64,000 nt of DNA, taken from a virus. Shown here one piece after another: positions 26,914 to 35,184 of this stretch. The stretch covers positions 17,029 to 81,028 of IMG/VR virus record IMGVR_UViG_3300011115_000708. One strand, given 5' to 3'. A program made the position numbers and the translations under genes. A model generated the notes under the pieces. The model searched no databases and was not told where the DNA came from. It worked only from the letters and a program-made list of their open reading frames with translations. Numbering within the stretch: position 1 is the stretch's first letter; each line of letters starts with the position of its first letter.

Positions 26914-27387
26914 TTAAACAGTAAAGCGGATCACCGAGCGGATCTTGCTCGCATCCCTGCGCTTCCTGTAGACTCCATCTCCCTCTCTATCACCACCAGA
27001 GTTAGTGTTGCCTTCCACGGTCTGAACCATGCCGTTCTTGTCGATGTCGGCAACGCAAATTCCTATGTGCGAGAAGGTAAATACGACGATGTCTCCTCTG
27101 CGGATGTCGTTCTTGTGGGGCTTATGCAACTTGACCGAATCATCGACCGATAAGCACCATTTCTCGAAATCCCATGCTCCAGCAGTCTCTGGGCGCGGGA
27201 ACGTGTATTTCTCGCCACCGAGAGAATGCTCTACGCACCAGCATACGAATGCGGCACACCATGCCCAAGGCCCAGAAGGCAACCATGTCGAGCGTTGGTA
27301 TTCCTCGATCTTGGCCCCGCCATTGGTTTTCGTCTCACGCACACCCACCTGCGATTCCGCGGTCTTCGCTAGTTGTTCAGCAATCAT
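26914..27387 (-). CDS. CHAP-domain endolysin of phage B
   Basis: A CHAP (NlpC/P60-like) cysteine peptidase or amidase. The catalytic Cys44 is in WCAAFVCW, His107 in FTFSHIGICV, and a third polar residue is in EGNTN near residue 127. The length (157 aa) is a minimal catalytic domain with no wall-binding module. It differs in fold and chemistry from phage A's M15 endolysin, which shows the window holds two lysis systems. It is the last gene of the leftward operon, and its ATG overlaps the upstream stop. Confidence 0.85.
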   Translation of the reverse strand: MIAEQLAKTAESQVGVRETKTNGGAKIEEYQRSTWLPSGPWAWCAAFVCWCVEHSLGGEKYTFPRPETAGAWDFEKWCLSVDDSVKLHKPHKNDIRRGDIVVFTFSHIGICVADIDKNGMVQTVEGNTNSGGDREGDGVYRKRRDASKIRSVIRFTV

Positions 27388-27614
27388 GCCTTTCGGTAAA
27401 GGTTGGCAAGACTACCGTCAATCGAAATTTTCCGTTTAGTGAGCATTCCCTGCGCGACAAGACGAGCAAGTTGCTGCTGTGCCGTATGTCTGTTAATCCG
27501 AGTTTTGACGATGTACTCAGCAAGTGTGAACTCATCATCCATCCTGTCATGGCTGATGTGCTGAGAGATTGCAAACTCAAGGCTGGATAATGCTTTTTGC
27601 GTTTTAGTTTTCAT
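27384..27614 (-). CDS. small winged-helix-like protein, 76 aa
   Basis: The pattern FTLAEYIVKTRINRHTAQQQ followed by LARLVAQGMLTKRKIS is a winged helix with a recognition helix and basic wing. It is coupled to the endolysin by a 4-nt overlap. A regulator located in the lysis region might time late expression, but that is only an inference. No effector domain is present. Confidence 0.6.
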   Translation of the reverse strand: MKTKTQKALSSLEFAISQHISHDRMDDEFTLAEYIVKTRINRHTAQQQLARLVAQGMLTKRKISIDGSLANLYRKA

Positions 27615-27705
27615 ATGTCAATGTTTTGGCGATTTGTTTACACGTCTGTAATAACGTATAAAGAATTGGACGAAAAGTGGGTGTATTCGGGTATTGTATC
27701 ACACG

Positions 27706-28437
27706 TTACAGAACTCCCATCGGAGAGATCCATTGTCCACCCTCATTGATGACGTGCCAGGCGTTCCACTGTCCGGTCTTGCTGTTGATCATTCCGTACA
27801 ACCATCCTTGTCGCCACGCGAGTTTGGCAGGAGTTCGATCTGCATAGGTCATCAAGTCGATGTCAGCAAGGCATCCTACCGAGTATGATGCTTGACCGTC
27901 AATGTGTCTGGCAATATATGTATCTGGACGGTGACAATGACCGCAAATGTTCGGCCCCCAATTATCATGGTGTGATCGAGAAGGAGATACCGTAGCGCGG
28001 AACCCATGAATGAGTTTCGGGCCGCCCTCGGGCATCTGGAGATACTTGGAGACGTGGTACGGAACCCACTTGATCTTGAGCTTGCGGAACTCTTGCTCTG
28101 CTGCCTCCGCGAGGTTAGCGCAATGCTCACGCAAGATGCCGTCGGAACAATGAGTAGAGTGCAGCCATATCCTGTCATCATGATTTCCCAAAGTAAGGAA
28201 TCCTGGCCGATACTCGGACAAGAACTGCATACCTGCATTGAAGTCCTCGGAGATTCCAAGTGCCTTCTCCTCGACCGAGCATCCTCGCCTCAGACTAGGA
28301 GCGTCGATGAAGTCACCGAGGTGAATCCGGTGATGCGGTTTCCATTCGGCAACGAAGTCGAAGAACTTCTTCTTTGCGCTCTCGCACACTAGGTTTCCAT
28401 GCGAGTCACCGCAGACAACGAATTTTTTCCAACTCAT
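27706..28437 (-). CDS. calcineurin-like metallophosphoesterase
   Basis: All metal-binding motifs are present: GDSHG (residues 10-14), GDFID near 41, GNHDD near 86, a later His, and GHCHRPD near 166. The family hydrolyses phosphodiesters or phosphomonoesters with two metals. Phage members include nucleases and cyclic-nucleotide or cyclic-oligonucleotide hydrolases; whether this one counters host signalling is unknown. It is in the late operon, overlapping the metallopeptidase gene by 4 nt, so it may be a virion or lysis-time protein. Confidence 0.8.
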   Translation of the reverse strand: MSWKKFVVCGDSHGNLVCESAKKKFFDFVAEWKPHHRIHLGDFIDAPSLRRGCSVEEKALGISEDFNAGMQFLSEYRPGFLTLGNHDDRIWLHSTHCSDGILREHCANLAEAAEQEFRKLKIKWVPYHVSKYLQMPEGGPKLIHGFRATVSPSRSHHDNWGPNICGHCHRPDTYIARHIDGQASYSVGCLADIDLMTYADRTPAKLAWRQGWLYGMINSKTGQWNAWHVINEGGQWISPMGVL

Positions 28438-28736
28438 GATTTACTGATTTTGTTCATTAACGTATCTAACGCGGGAAAGAAAATGTTCTCGATTGAACGA
28501 ACGATTGGTTCCTCTTCGATCCGTTCAGACCATGAATGCCCTGCTACAGCTAGTGATGCGTGTAGCATCTCATGCCTAATCGTGTCAAGGAGCATCTTGT
28601 CGCTCTTTAGGCACTCGCGGGAGATTCTGATCTCCTTATCGTCGAACGACATCTCACCATAGTCGTCCATCTTCTTGATGACGATACGGAATCGAATCCC
28701 ACCTATACAGATGGATCTTGGTGGCTTGAATGCCAC
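28434..28736 (-). CDS. minimal zinc metallopeptidase-like protein (HExxH), 100 aa
   Basis: The start is a GTG one base after the upstream stop. The central helix DTIRHEMLHASLAVAG has the HExxH zinc motif (His-Glu-Met-Leu-His), with an acidic stretch downstream that may provide a third ligand. Similar short SprT/M48-like proteins occur in phage late regions; substrates are unknown. It could also be a structural relic of a peptidase. Confidence 0.6.
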   Translation of the reverse strand: MAFKPPRSICIGGIRFRIVIKKMDDYGEMSFDDKEIRISRECLKSDKMLLDTIRHEMLHASLAVAGHSWSERIEEEPIVRSIENIFFPALDTLMNKISKS

Positions 28737-28737
28737 A

Positions 28738-28899
28738 TCAGTCCTTCTTAAAGGCGTTGATCAAGCCAACGAGTGCAGTACCACCGGCAATGATCGCAGC
28801 AGCCTGTGCAGGTTGAAGGATGATGCCGAACGCAGTGGTGATCTGGATAAGTCCGCGCCATGTGGACTCCATTTTCAAGTAATCGATCAAGGTCTTCAT
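28738..28899 (-). CDS. holin-like small membrane protein of phage B, 53 aa
   Basis: Encoded on the minus strand from the ATG at 28899: MKTLIDYLKMESTWRGLIQI, then two apolar stretches and a KKD end. It aligns along its full length with the phage A protein at 11293-11457 (shared MKT-[IL], YLK-x-ESTWRGL, QxAAI). The shared ESTWRG motif is the diagnostic point. It lies with another small membrane gene between tail and lysis genes, fitting a holin. Confidence 0.65.
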   Translation of the reverse strand: MKTLIDYLKMESTWRGLIQITTAFGIILQPAQAAAIIAGGTALVGLINAFKKD

Positions 28900-29084
28900 T
28901 ATTTTAGGTTCTTACGAATGATTGATGCGGCTGAGAGAACTGAGACAAGGATACCTGCAACAAGAGCAACGGTCTGCAACCAAGGGTTGAGATCGCCTGG
29001 GAGAGTTGCGACAATGCTGGCAAGCGGTGCTGATACACCAACGATTCCTTTGCCGGCGAGTGGCAGATGATCAAATGGATTCAT
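28899..29084 (-). CDS. second small membrane protein of phage B lysis region, 61 aa
   Basis: The start is at 29084 (MNPFDHLPLAGKG); an upstream in-frame start at 29135 would overlap the next gene more. It has two apolar segments (VGVSAPLASIVATL and LQTVALVAGILVSVLSAASI) and a basic end (RKNLK). The stop shares a base with the next ATG. It is a candidate holin or antiholin partner of the ESTWRG protein. Confidence 0.55.
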   Translation of the reverse strand: MNPFDHLPLAGKGIVGVSAPLASIVATLPGDLNPWLQTVALVAGILVSVLSAASIIRKNLK

Positions 29085-29391
29085 CAGCAGGTTGAACGAG
29101 TTCGACAACTGGCGCGACGTACAGCACACTGCCATCCGGTTGCGGTTGGTAGATACTCAGATCAAACGCAGGAGCGGTGTGGTCGAGCTTGGCTACGGTG
29201 AGCGCAGCGTGGAACGCAGAATAAGCGGTGAGTGCAGCAACCGCGTTCTTACCGAACACCTCCAGCACCGCTGGATCAGCAGCGAGCGAATGCAGGTGTT
29301 TGAGTCGAGCTTCAACGAACGAGATCGTGTCGGCAGTTACCTGCTCGATCTCAGCGGCAGCGCGGAAGGCGGGAGTGATTGAGGTGTACAT
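29071..29391 (-). CDS. hypothetical protein after the tail fibre, 106 aa
   Basis: The N-terminal 70 residues are alanine-rich helix; the C-terminus is Pro/Val-rich (DGSVLYVAPVVELVQ). It lies 9 nt after the fibre-like gene and overlaps the membrane gene by 14 nt. No family is recognised. It may be a fibre-assembly or lysis accessory; neither is shown by the sequence. Confidence 0.5.
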   Translation of the reverse strand: MYTSITPAFRAAAEIEQVTADTISFVEARLKHLHSLAADPAVLEVFGKNAVAALTAYSAFHAALTVAKLDHTAPAFDLSIYQPQPDGSVLYVAPVVELVQPADESI

Positions 29392-29400
29392 GAGTGTTAA

Positions 29401-31824
29401 TTATACTGGTTGGACAAAACGGATATTTGCCACCATATAGGCAAATGAAGCAAGTGGAGATGAGACATTGTTAATTGCTGCTCGCATACACGCACCAGAT
29501 CTAACATTAAGATTGTTATGAAGTCGATTGATTCCAGTAATGGATAATACTACCGTACCACCAATCGACAATTCACAACCGTAAGTAGATCCGCTAACCG
29601 TATTACGCAACTGGATATCATAAGCTTGTCCAGCAGTTATTTCAACAGCAGTAGAAGAAATTTTTGAAAATGCTCCATTTGAGGTAAATGCACCGTTGCC
29701 TGTTGACCCTACTAGATTAAAAGTCGTTGAAGTAACACCAGCAACTTCAAAAATTCCGTTTGCAGCAGTGTTACCACCTACGTTTACAACCTCAACAAAG
29801 TCACCATTTGCTAATCCGTGTGACGAGCAAGTGATTTGAATTGGAGATGCGTTTGTCGCTCCAGTAATAAAGTTTGACTCATAACCCGCTCTTACTTTAC
29901 CAATTACTCGCGCTTGATAAATTGTTGTGCTGCCAGATTTTTTGTTGAGCCGTATTCCAAAACCATTGCATCCAAATGCGGGAACAGTTAATCCACCAGC
30001 AAAAAGCTCTCCTACCGCAATGCGAAGAATATCATCTTCCGCAGTGCTACGAGCAAGTATTAGCTTGAAGTATACAGACCAAGGAATCGAGAAATCAATA
30101 ATAGTTCCATTTCCAGTTTCGGGAAAGTAGGTATAACTTTTGCCAGTCTCAACGATTGAAGGAGTCTGGATTATAATTCCGTACTGACTGCCAGCAGTAG
30201 TTCCTGCTGCGTATCCAACGACGTAAGTCGGCCCCGTATAACTTCCAATACCAATACCGTTTACCGCTGTGCTTATTGCAGAAGGTGTGGAGGTAACAGG
30301 AAACTCTGCGATTGTTTTGTATCGAGCATCCCCATCATTGCGGTTAATCAGATCAGTTGCTCCTGCTGTGCCAGTTACATTTACTGCTGTTGGGCGAGCG
30401 GTGTTCGTAAACGCTGCGGTTCCAGCAAATGTCTGGTTGCCAGAGAACGACTGGTTATTGGAGAGTGTTGCAGTCTGGCGAGTAGTGCCGTTGATCTGCA
30501 CAAACGATCCAGCAGTTGTAGTCCATACATCTCCATTTACAGGCGATGTTGGTGCTGCGCCGTGCGGCAGCTTTAAGTTGGCAGTAGTAGTAGTTGATGC
30601 AACAGTTGCCAGTATTCCACCAACATTCAAATTTTTTGTGATATAAGCTCCACCAGTCATCCGCAATGCGCCACTTGAAAATGACGTTGATTGCTCTGGA
30701 TTACTGAGCGAAACTATTTGGTTGAATGTCTGATCAGCAGTAAATGTCTGCGATTGATTGCTTAGAGCAATAGTTCCAGTTGCCCATGACGGAAATGAAT
30801 ATGAATAAGTACTTCCAATCGAATTAGAGAAATTGATTGATCTGTTTATGTTTAGCTCAATACTACCAGCAGTAGTTCCGATAGAGAAACTTCCACCAGC
30901 AACTCCACCTTCAGCAAATTCATCAAGTATTTGATCGTAAAGATTCAAATTTGATGCGCTAACATTTGTTGCTGATACATCTACTGCATTTACAGTATTA
31001 AAAGATGAATCGCCCAAATGATTTCTCAGTACTATAGTATCAATAGTTGCAGCAGAAGCAGCATCCGTAATATCTGTACTGACAAGATAACGATTTTCCC
31101 ACAGGGTAGCTCCACGCATCAATGCTTGTCCTTCAAGCGGAGTGGTGATGTCCACATCAGAAAGCTCGGTAAGCTCAAATCCATTCTGCACATGGACGTT
31201 AAGCTCAACGATCGTGTTGCCATTGATTCGGGTAATCACACCGAGATAGACTTGGTGGTAGGGAGCAGATGGTTTATTCGCCAATCCAAACAGCAGTCCA
31301 CCAGCAGTAGTTGGTGAGAGCCAGATCGGATCTCCCTCGACGATGCCTGTTGGCTTAGAGATGCTCACCGTCAATCGACCCTCGGTTACAACGTAGCCGA
31401 ACGCATTGTTGGCAAGTGTGGAGACGTTGATGCCGATCGTCTTGCTTGATGTCGCCTCAACGTCTGCCTTGGCGAGACCAATGATGATATTGGCTCCAGA
31501 CGCTCCAGTGACGTATACAGCTTGTCCAGCAGCGATTGATTGTCCTGCCTTGGCGTAAAGCTCGAGACCAGTTGCCTTGCCTTCCACATGAGGTGCTGTG
31601 ACCGTGCCAGTGAAGATTGGCGATGCGAGGTTGGCTTTTAGGTCAAGCGCAGTCTGGAGGTCGGTCTGGCTCGACAACGTGCCGGTAATCGATCCCCATG
31701 TATTGATGCCAGCAGCACCGGTTGGGCCTTGATTGATATAGACGATCGTTGGTTGATTGCCACCACCGATCAAGACCGAGGTAGGCCCAGAGAACGCTTC
31801 GATCTCAACAGTTTGAAGACTCAT
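29401..31824 (-). CDS. tail fibre / receptor-binding protein candidate, 807 aa
   Basis: The protein is Ser/Thr/Gly/Asn-rich. Its N-terminus (GPTGAAGINTWGSITGTLSS, then ASPIFTGTVTAP) is the motif set seen in phage tail-fibre shafts. A block PTSPVNGDVWTTTAGSFVQI and repeated NQSFSGNQTFAGTAAF-like units lie in the middle. Near residues 640-700 is an FCCH-like segment (SHGLANGDFVEV). The C-terminal 150 residues look globular and may bind the receptor. Its position after the hub and baseplate-like genes and before lysis fits a host-recognition protein. Confidence 0.75.
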   Translation of the reverse strand: MSLQTVEIEAFSGPTSVLIGGGNQPTIVYINQGPTGAAGINTWGSITGTLSSQTDLQTALDLKANLASPIFTGTVTAPHVEGKATGLELYAKAGQSIAAGQAVYVTGASGANIIIGLAKADVEATSSKTIGINVSTLANNAFGYVVTEGRLTVSISKPTGIVEGDPIWLSPTTAGGLLFGLANKPSAPYHQVYLGVITRINGNTIVELNVHVQNGFELTELSDVDITTPLEGQALMRGATLWENRYLVSTDITDAASAATIDTIVLRNHLGDSSFNTVNAVDVSATNVSASNLNLYDQILDEFAEGGVAGGSFSIGTTAGSIELNINRSINFSNSIGSTYSYSFPSWATGTIALSNQSQTFTADQTFNQIVSLSNPEQSTSFSSGALRMTGGAYITKNLNVGGILATVASTTTTANLKLPHGAAPTSPVNGDVWTTTAGSFVQINGTTRQTATLSNNQSFSGNQTFAGTAAFTNTARPTAVNVTGTAGATDLINRNDGDARYKTIAEFPVTSTPSAISTAVNGIGIGSYTGPTYVVGYAAGTTAGSQYGIIIQTPSIVETGKSYTYFPETGNGTIIDFSIPWSVYFKLILARSTAEDDILRIAVGELFAGGLTVPAFGCNGFGIRLNKKSGSTTIYQARVIGKVRAGYESNFITGATNASPIQITCSSHGLANGDFVEVVNVGGNTAANGIFEVAGVTSTTFNLVGSTGNGAFTSNGAFSKISSTAVEITAGQAYDIQLRNTVSGSTYGCELSIGGTVVLSITGINRLHNNLNVRSGACMRAAINNVSSPLASFAYMVANIRFVQPV

Positions 31825-32159
31825 GCTGGTCGTGTTACGAGTTTGCGGAATTTAGCAGTGCCTCCTGCAATGAAGATCACGTTGCCGGTTGGAGTGTCGA
31901 GGACAACGTCCCAGTAGTAAGTGCCAGGATCGACCGCGAGAGTCTGCTCATCGGTCTTGCTTACCAAGATCACTCCGTTGTCCGGTGTTGGGATTGTCGG
32001 TGACAGGTCGAGGGTGACCGTGGACGAGGTAACGCTAGAACGGATCTGACCTCGGGCTGAGTAGCCGGTCAGCGGGAATGCCGCTCCTGTTTCGTCCTTG
32101 CATGAGAACGTCATTGTGAGCGTCTCTCCGCTGTAAAAGTCAAGATTCGTCCCCGCCAT
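31821..32159 (-). CDS. beta-sandwich baseplate/fibre accessory protein, 112 aa
   Basis: The sequence (MAGTNLDFYSGETLTMTFSC, then DPGTYYWDVVLDTPTGN) resembles the N-terminal BppU-type or Ig-like beta-sandwich that attaches fibres in siphophages. It overlaps the fibre start by 4 nt. A bridging role between tail tip and fibre is inferred from fold pattern and position. Confidence 0.55.
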   Translation of the reverse strand: MAGTNLDFYSGETLTMTFSCKDETGAAFPLTGYSARGQIRSSVTSSTVTLDLSPTIPTPDNGVILVSKTDEQTLAVDPGTYYWDVVLDTPTGNVIFIAGGTAKFRKLVTRPA

Positions 32160-32212
32160 GACGCATCGTTATCGTAAAGGAACCTAGATTGCAAGGGAGA
32201 CGAGGATCGTCT

Positions 32213-33487
32213 TCATTTCCAGAGCAGTGTTCCTTCGTGGATCTGCTGGATGATTCCATCGCTATCGCAATAGCTCAGAGGGATGTATTTGACGGTGCTT
32301 GTGTTGGCTGGCAGAGTTGGCTCAGAAAAAGGCCCACGAACCCCTGTGACGCTACCAGCCGCTAAGTCTAAGGCGATGAACGTGTAAAGCGAAAGTGGAG
32401 AAGCGGCATTGAGCTGTATTACAACTGAGAAGTCTTCACCGCTGTTGAATGTGTCTTTTCCGTAAGTGGTTGCAATATAGATTCCACTAGGGTCGATCAG
32501 CTTCGATTCAGCACGCTGGGCGATTACTGATCCATAGTCAGTTAGCGTTGCAATGCCAGAGTCATTGATGGCTACGTTGTATGTGCCATCAGTCCATTTT
32601 TGAGATGACACCTCGGTCATCTCTGTGGGAAATGACATTACGTCAGAGTAAGCTGAGAGTTCTGTGTAAACTGAACCACCTTCATAGACGACCTGAACAG
32701 TGAAGGGCAAGCCTCCGGTATTAAGTGAGTCTCCATAAGCTGTTGAAGTTCCTGTGAATGTATTTCTCCCAGATGGGGTAATGTAAGGAGGAGATGCCCC
32801 GCCAGGACATGACAATGTAAAATCCCAAGCAGTCCCCGCCAGCGGAGCTTCTACAATAACCTTCGCCCAAGTGGGTGATGCAGTCGTCTTCGTGAATGAC
32901 GCAGTACCAGAACCAGAAACTGATCCAGTATTGATGACTACAGAACCATTGTACTCAACCTTAAAGGTGTCTGGAATAGGGTTTGCCTCGTAATACAGGG
33001 TAACGACGCCAGTGTCTGCCCCTAGGTCTACGATGAACTCTCCACCGCCTACACCACCATTCTGCTGCGAGGCATTGCACGCTATTCTTCCGTAGATCGG
33101 AATTGATCCTGCTGGCGCGGTAAAGATTACGTCGTCTGAGTCTCTAAACTCAACAACTCCAGTAGATGCATTGATGGTCAAATTGAATGGCACATCGGTT
33201 CTTGAGCTTATGTCTTCAGAACTCCATGTTTGATTAGTGAACTGCTTCATCCATCCATATGGGATTGTTGAGTTGGGAGAGTTCTTGATGAATAGGTTCC
33301 TTCCCGACCCACCTGCAAATCGAGGTGCAAAAGTTGTGGCTGTAGTATCAGGGTCTGGCGATGCGGCTTGAACATCAGTTTTGCCAACGAAAAAGCTCCC
33401 AGTTGTCGCTGATGTGATGTCGATAACACTTCCAGTGTTTACCGTTAAGTCACCTATCGGGTCCCTGTTTATCGTGAATTGTGGCAT
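32213..33487 (-). CDS. tail-associated structural protein, 424 aa
   Basis: Strand-rich, Ser/Thr/Gly-rich sequence with no signal peptide. A region near residues 85-130 (FAPRFAGGSGRNLFIKNSPN to SEDIS) and a long beta section follow. It lies between the hub-like gene and fibre genes, so tail-tip or fibre location is likely. No catalytic motif was recognised. A 53-nt gap separates it from the next gene. Confidence 0.55.
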   Translation of the reverse strand: MPQFTINRDPIGDLTVNTGSVIDITSATTGSFFVGKTDVQAASPDPDTTATTFAPRFAGGSGRNLFIKNSPNSTIPYGWMKQFTNQTWSSEDISSRTDVPFNLTINASTGVVEFRDSDDVIFTAPAGSIPIYGRIACNASQQNGGVGGGEFIVDLGADTGVVTLYYEANPIPDTFKVEYNGSVVINTGSVSGSGTASFTKTTASPTWAKVIVEAPLAGTAWDFTLSCPGGASPPYITPSGRNTFTGTSTAYGDSLNTGGLPFTVQVVYEGGSVYTELSAYSDVMSFPTEMTEVSSQKWTDGTYNVAINDSGIATLTDYGSVIAQRAESKLIDPSGIYIATTYGKDTFNSGEDFSVVIQLNAASPLSLYTFIALDLAAGSVTGVRGPFSEPTLPANTSTVKYIPLSYCDSDGIIQQIHEGTLLWK

Positions 33488-33489
33488 GG

Positions 33490-35184
33490 TTAAACGTAGA
33501 CGATATTGTCCTGTGAGGTTTTTCTGATCTTGTCAACGATCGTTCGGTAGTCGTTTCGAGGAGGACATCCAAGGTTGATCGTAGTAGATCCTGTCTTAAT
33601 ATCAAGTATCTCGCTCTCAACAAGTGCGCCCATGGATGTGAATGCTGGCAGCGAGTTGCTGATGTTGATTCTATTGCCTCGGTATCTTGTGCCGCCAACG
33701 TCCTCTTGGACAAGATTGATTGATCCTTCGTACGGCAGCCAACTCTGTGCTGCTTGAAGGAATGCAGCGAGTCCTGCTGGCGGGAAGATGAAGGAGTAAT
33801 CTGATGGAGCGTACACGGTCCCGCCAGTTGCTGTAGTTGCCTTAACAGCCATGCTGAATGGCGTTGCTCTTATTAACAATGATCGATTTTCTGGGTAAGC
33901 ACCAGTCCCTTGAAATCCACTTGTATTTATTGACCAACCAATAGTTTTAGAAAAGTAATCATCAGGTATTGAGATTGATGGTGTTCCATACCCATTATCT
34001 CTGTATTGCGCCCAAATTAGCCAACCGCTTAGAGTGGCATCAATAACTGGGGTGGTTATCCATGAGGGAACTGAGGCAGTTGTTAGGATCTTGTATGTCG
34101 AATTGAGTTCTGTACCTTGTGCGTTTTTTAATGAGTTACCAGGTAATGAAAAGGCATTTAATGTTGCGTACCTTGCCTGACCAAACTCTTGTCTGATGTT
34201 CCATAGATTTGCTGCATAATACCCAAATCCAATTGGCATATGCGCAACACCGGCATTGGCTTTTGCAATATCAAGCATTTGGCTTGATGACCTGTCAACA
34301 ACGGTGATGTTGGCTGTGTCGTACTTGAAGTTTGGTAGGTAGGTATCAAGCTCAGGCCCAGAGATAGTCAGAACCTGCCTTGTTTCTCTAGGCCCAGATC
34401 CAGATTCCTGCTTGACGAATTGTGTGAGTCCAGTGCTAGATCTTGTGACGTATGGTAATGACACGTTCGACACTTGAAGCTCGATGATGGGATTGATGTC
34501 GATCGATGTAATCGGATCGGTTGCAGCATTGAATGTGACGGAGCCAGCACTTGCCGTCCTACGCTCAACGTACATTCTGGCTGGGGTTACCGAGTAGTCG
34601 AACCAGACCATAGTATCTGGCACAAGTCTCACAAGCTCAGATAGAACCTGCCCGCAGGTTGACTGGTTGAGCGTGATCCTCGGGAAGGTGGTCATCGTTG
34701 CGCAGTTTGATCCAGCACCGGTCGTAGCAACTGGAACTCCGAGTGCTGCACATCGGTCGATCACAGAGTGAATGCTTGTCCTTAGATCTTGACCAGTGGA
34801 CGCAGAGCCAAAGACTGCGCTCAATCGTTCAGCGGTGTTACCCGCGCCGTCCTGTAAGTTCGTTGTGAACCCAATGCGCTCCATCCACCACCAAGGCCCA
34901 GAGACGGTTACCTGGACTTGCTGTGAATCGCTGCTGATCGCGTTACGCACGTTGGTCACAGTGCCGTGGAAGAACTGTACACCATCACGATACAACGTCA
35001 TCGACTGCTTCAGTTCTGGGATCGTAGCCGAGGTGATCGCCTCTGGTGAAATCGAGAACGTGAAGGTGTCCTCGGCAAGAGACTTGAATGCAAGTTGCGC
35101 TGAGTCGATCTGAGCAGCCTCAAGAGAACGGACTGTTGCGTCGAACGTCTTCCCTGACTCTCCTTTGATTGTCCATGCGATCAT
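33490..35184 (-). CDS. tail hub / baseplate protein (gp27/gpD-like), 564 aa
   Basis: The N-terminus MIAWTIKGESGKTFDATVRS and the strand pattern LYRDGVQFFHGTVTNVRNAI are typical of hub proteins that cap the tail tube (T4 gp27 and Mu/P2 gpD family, siphophage Dit/Tal region). It is encoded right after the tape measure gene, overlapping it by 4 nt. It would form the trimeric hub carrying the fibre proteins. No lysozyme or peptidase domain is attached. Confidence 0.65.
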   Translation of the reverse strand: MIAWTIKGESGKTFDATVRSLEAAQIDSAQLAFKSLAEDTFTFSISPEAITSATIPELKQSMTLYRDGVQFFHGTVTNVRNAISSDSQQVQVTVSGPWWWMERIGFTTNLQDGAGNTAERLSAVFGSASTGQDLRTSIHSVIDRCAALGVPVATTGAGSNCATMTTFPRITLNQSTCGQVLSELVRLVPDTMVWFDYSVTPARMYVERRTASAGSVTFNAATDPITSIDINPIIELQVSNVSLPYVTRSSTGLTQFVKQESGSGPRETRQVLTISGPELDTYLPNFKYDTANITVVDRSSSQMLDIAKANAGVAHMPIGFGYYAANLWNIRQEFGQARYATLNAFSLPGNSLKNAQGTELNSTYKILTTASVPSWITTPVIDATLSGWLIWAQYRDNGYGTPSISIPDDYFSKTIGWSINTSGFQGTGAYPENRSLLIRATPFSMAVKATTATGGTVYAPSDYSFIFPPAGLAAFLQAAQSWLPYEGSINLVQEDVGGTRYRGNRINISNSLPAFTSMGALVESEILDIKTGSTTINLGCPPRNDYRTIVDKIRKTSQDNIVYV

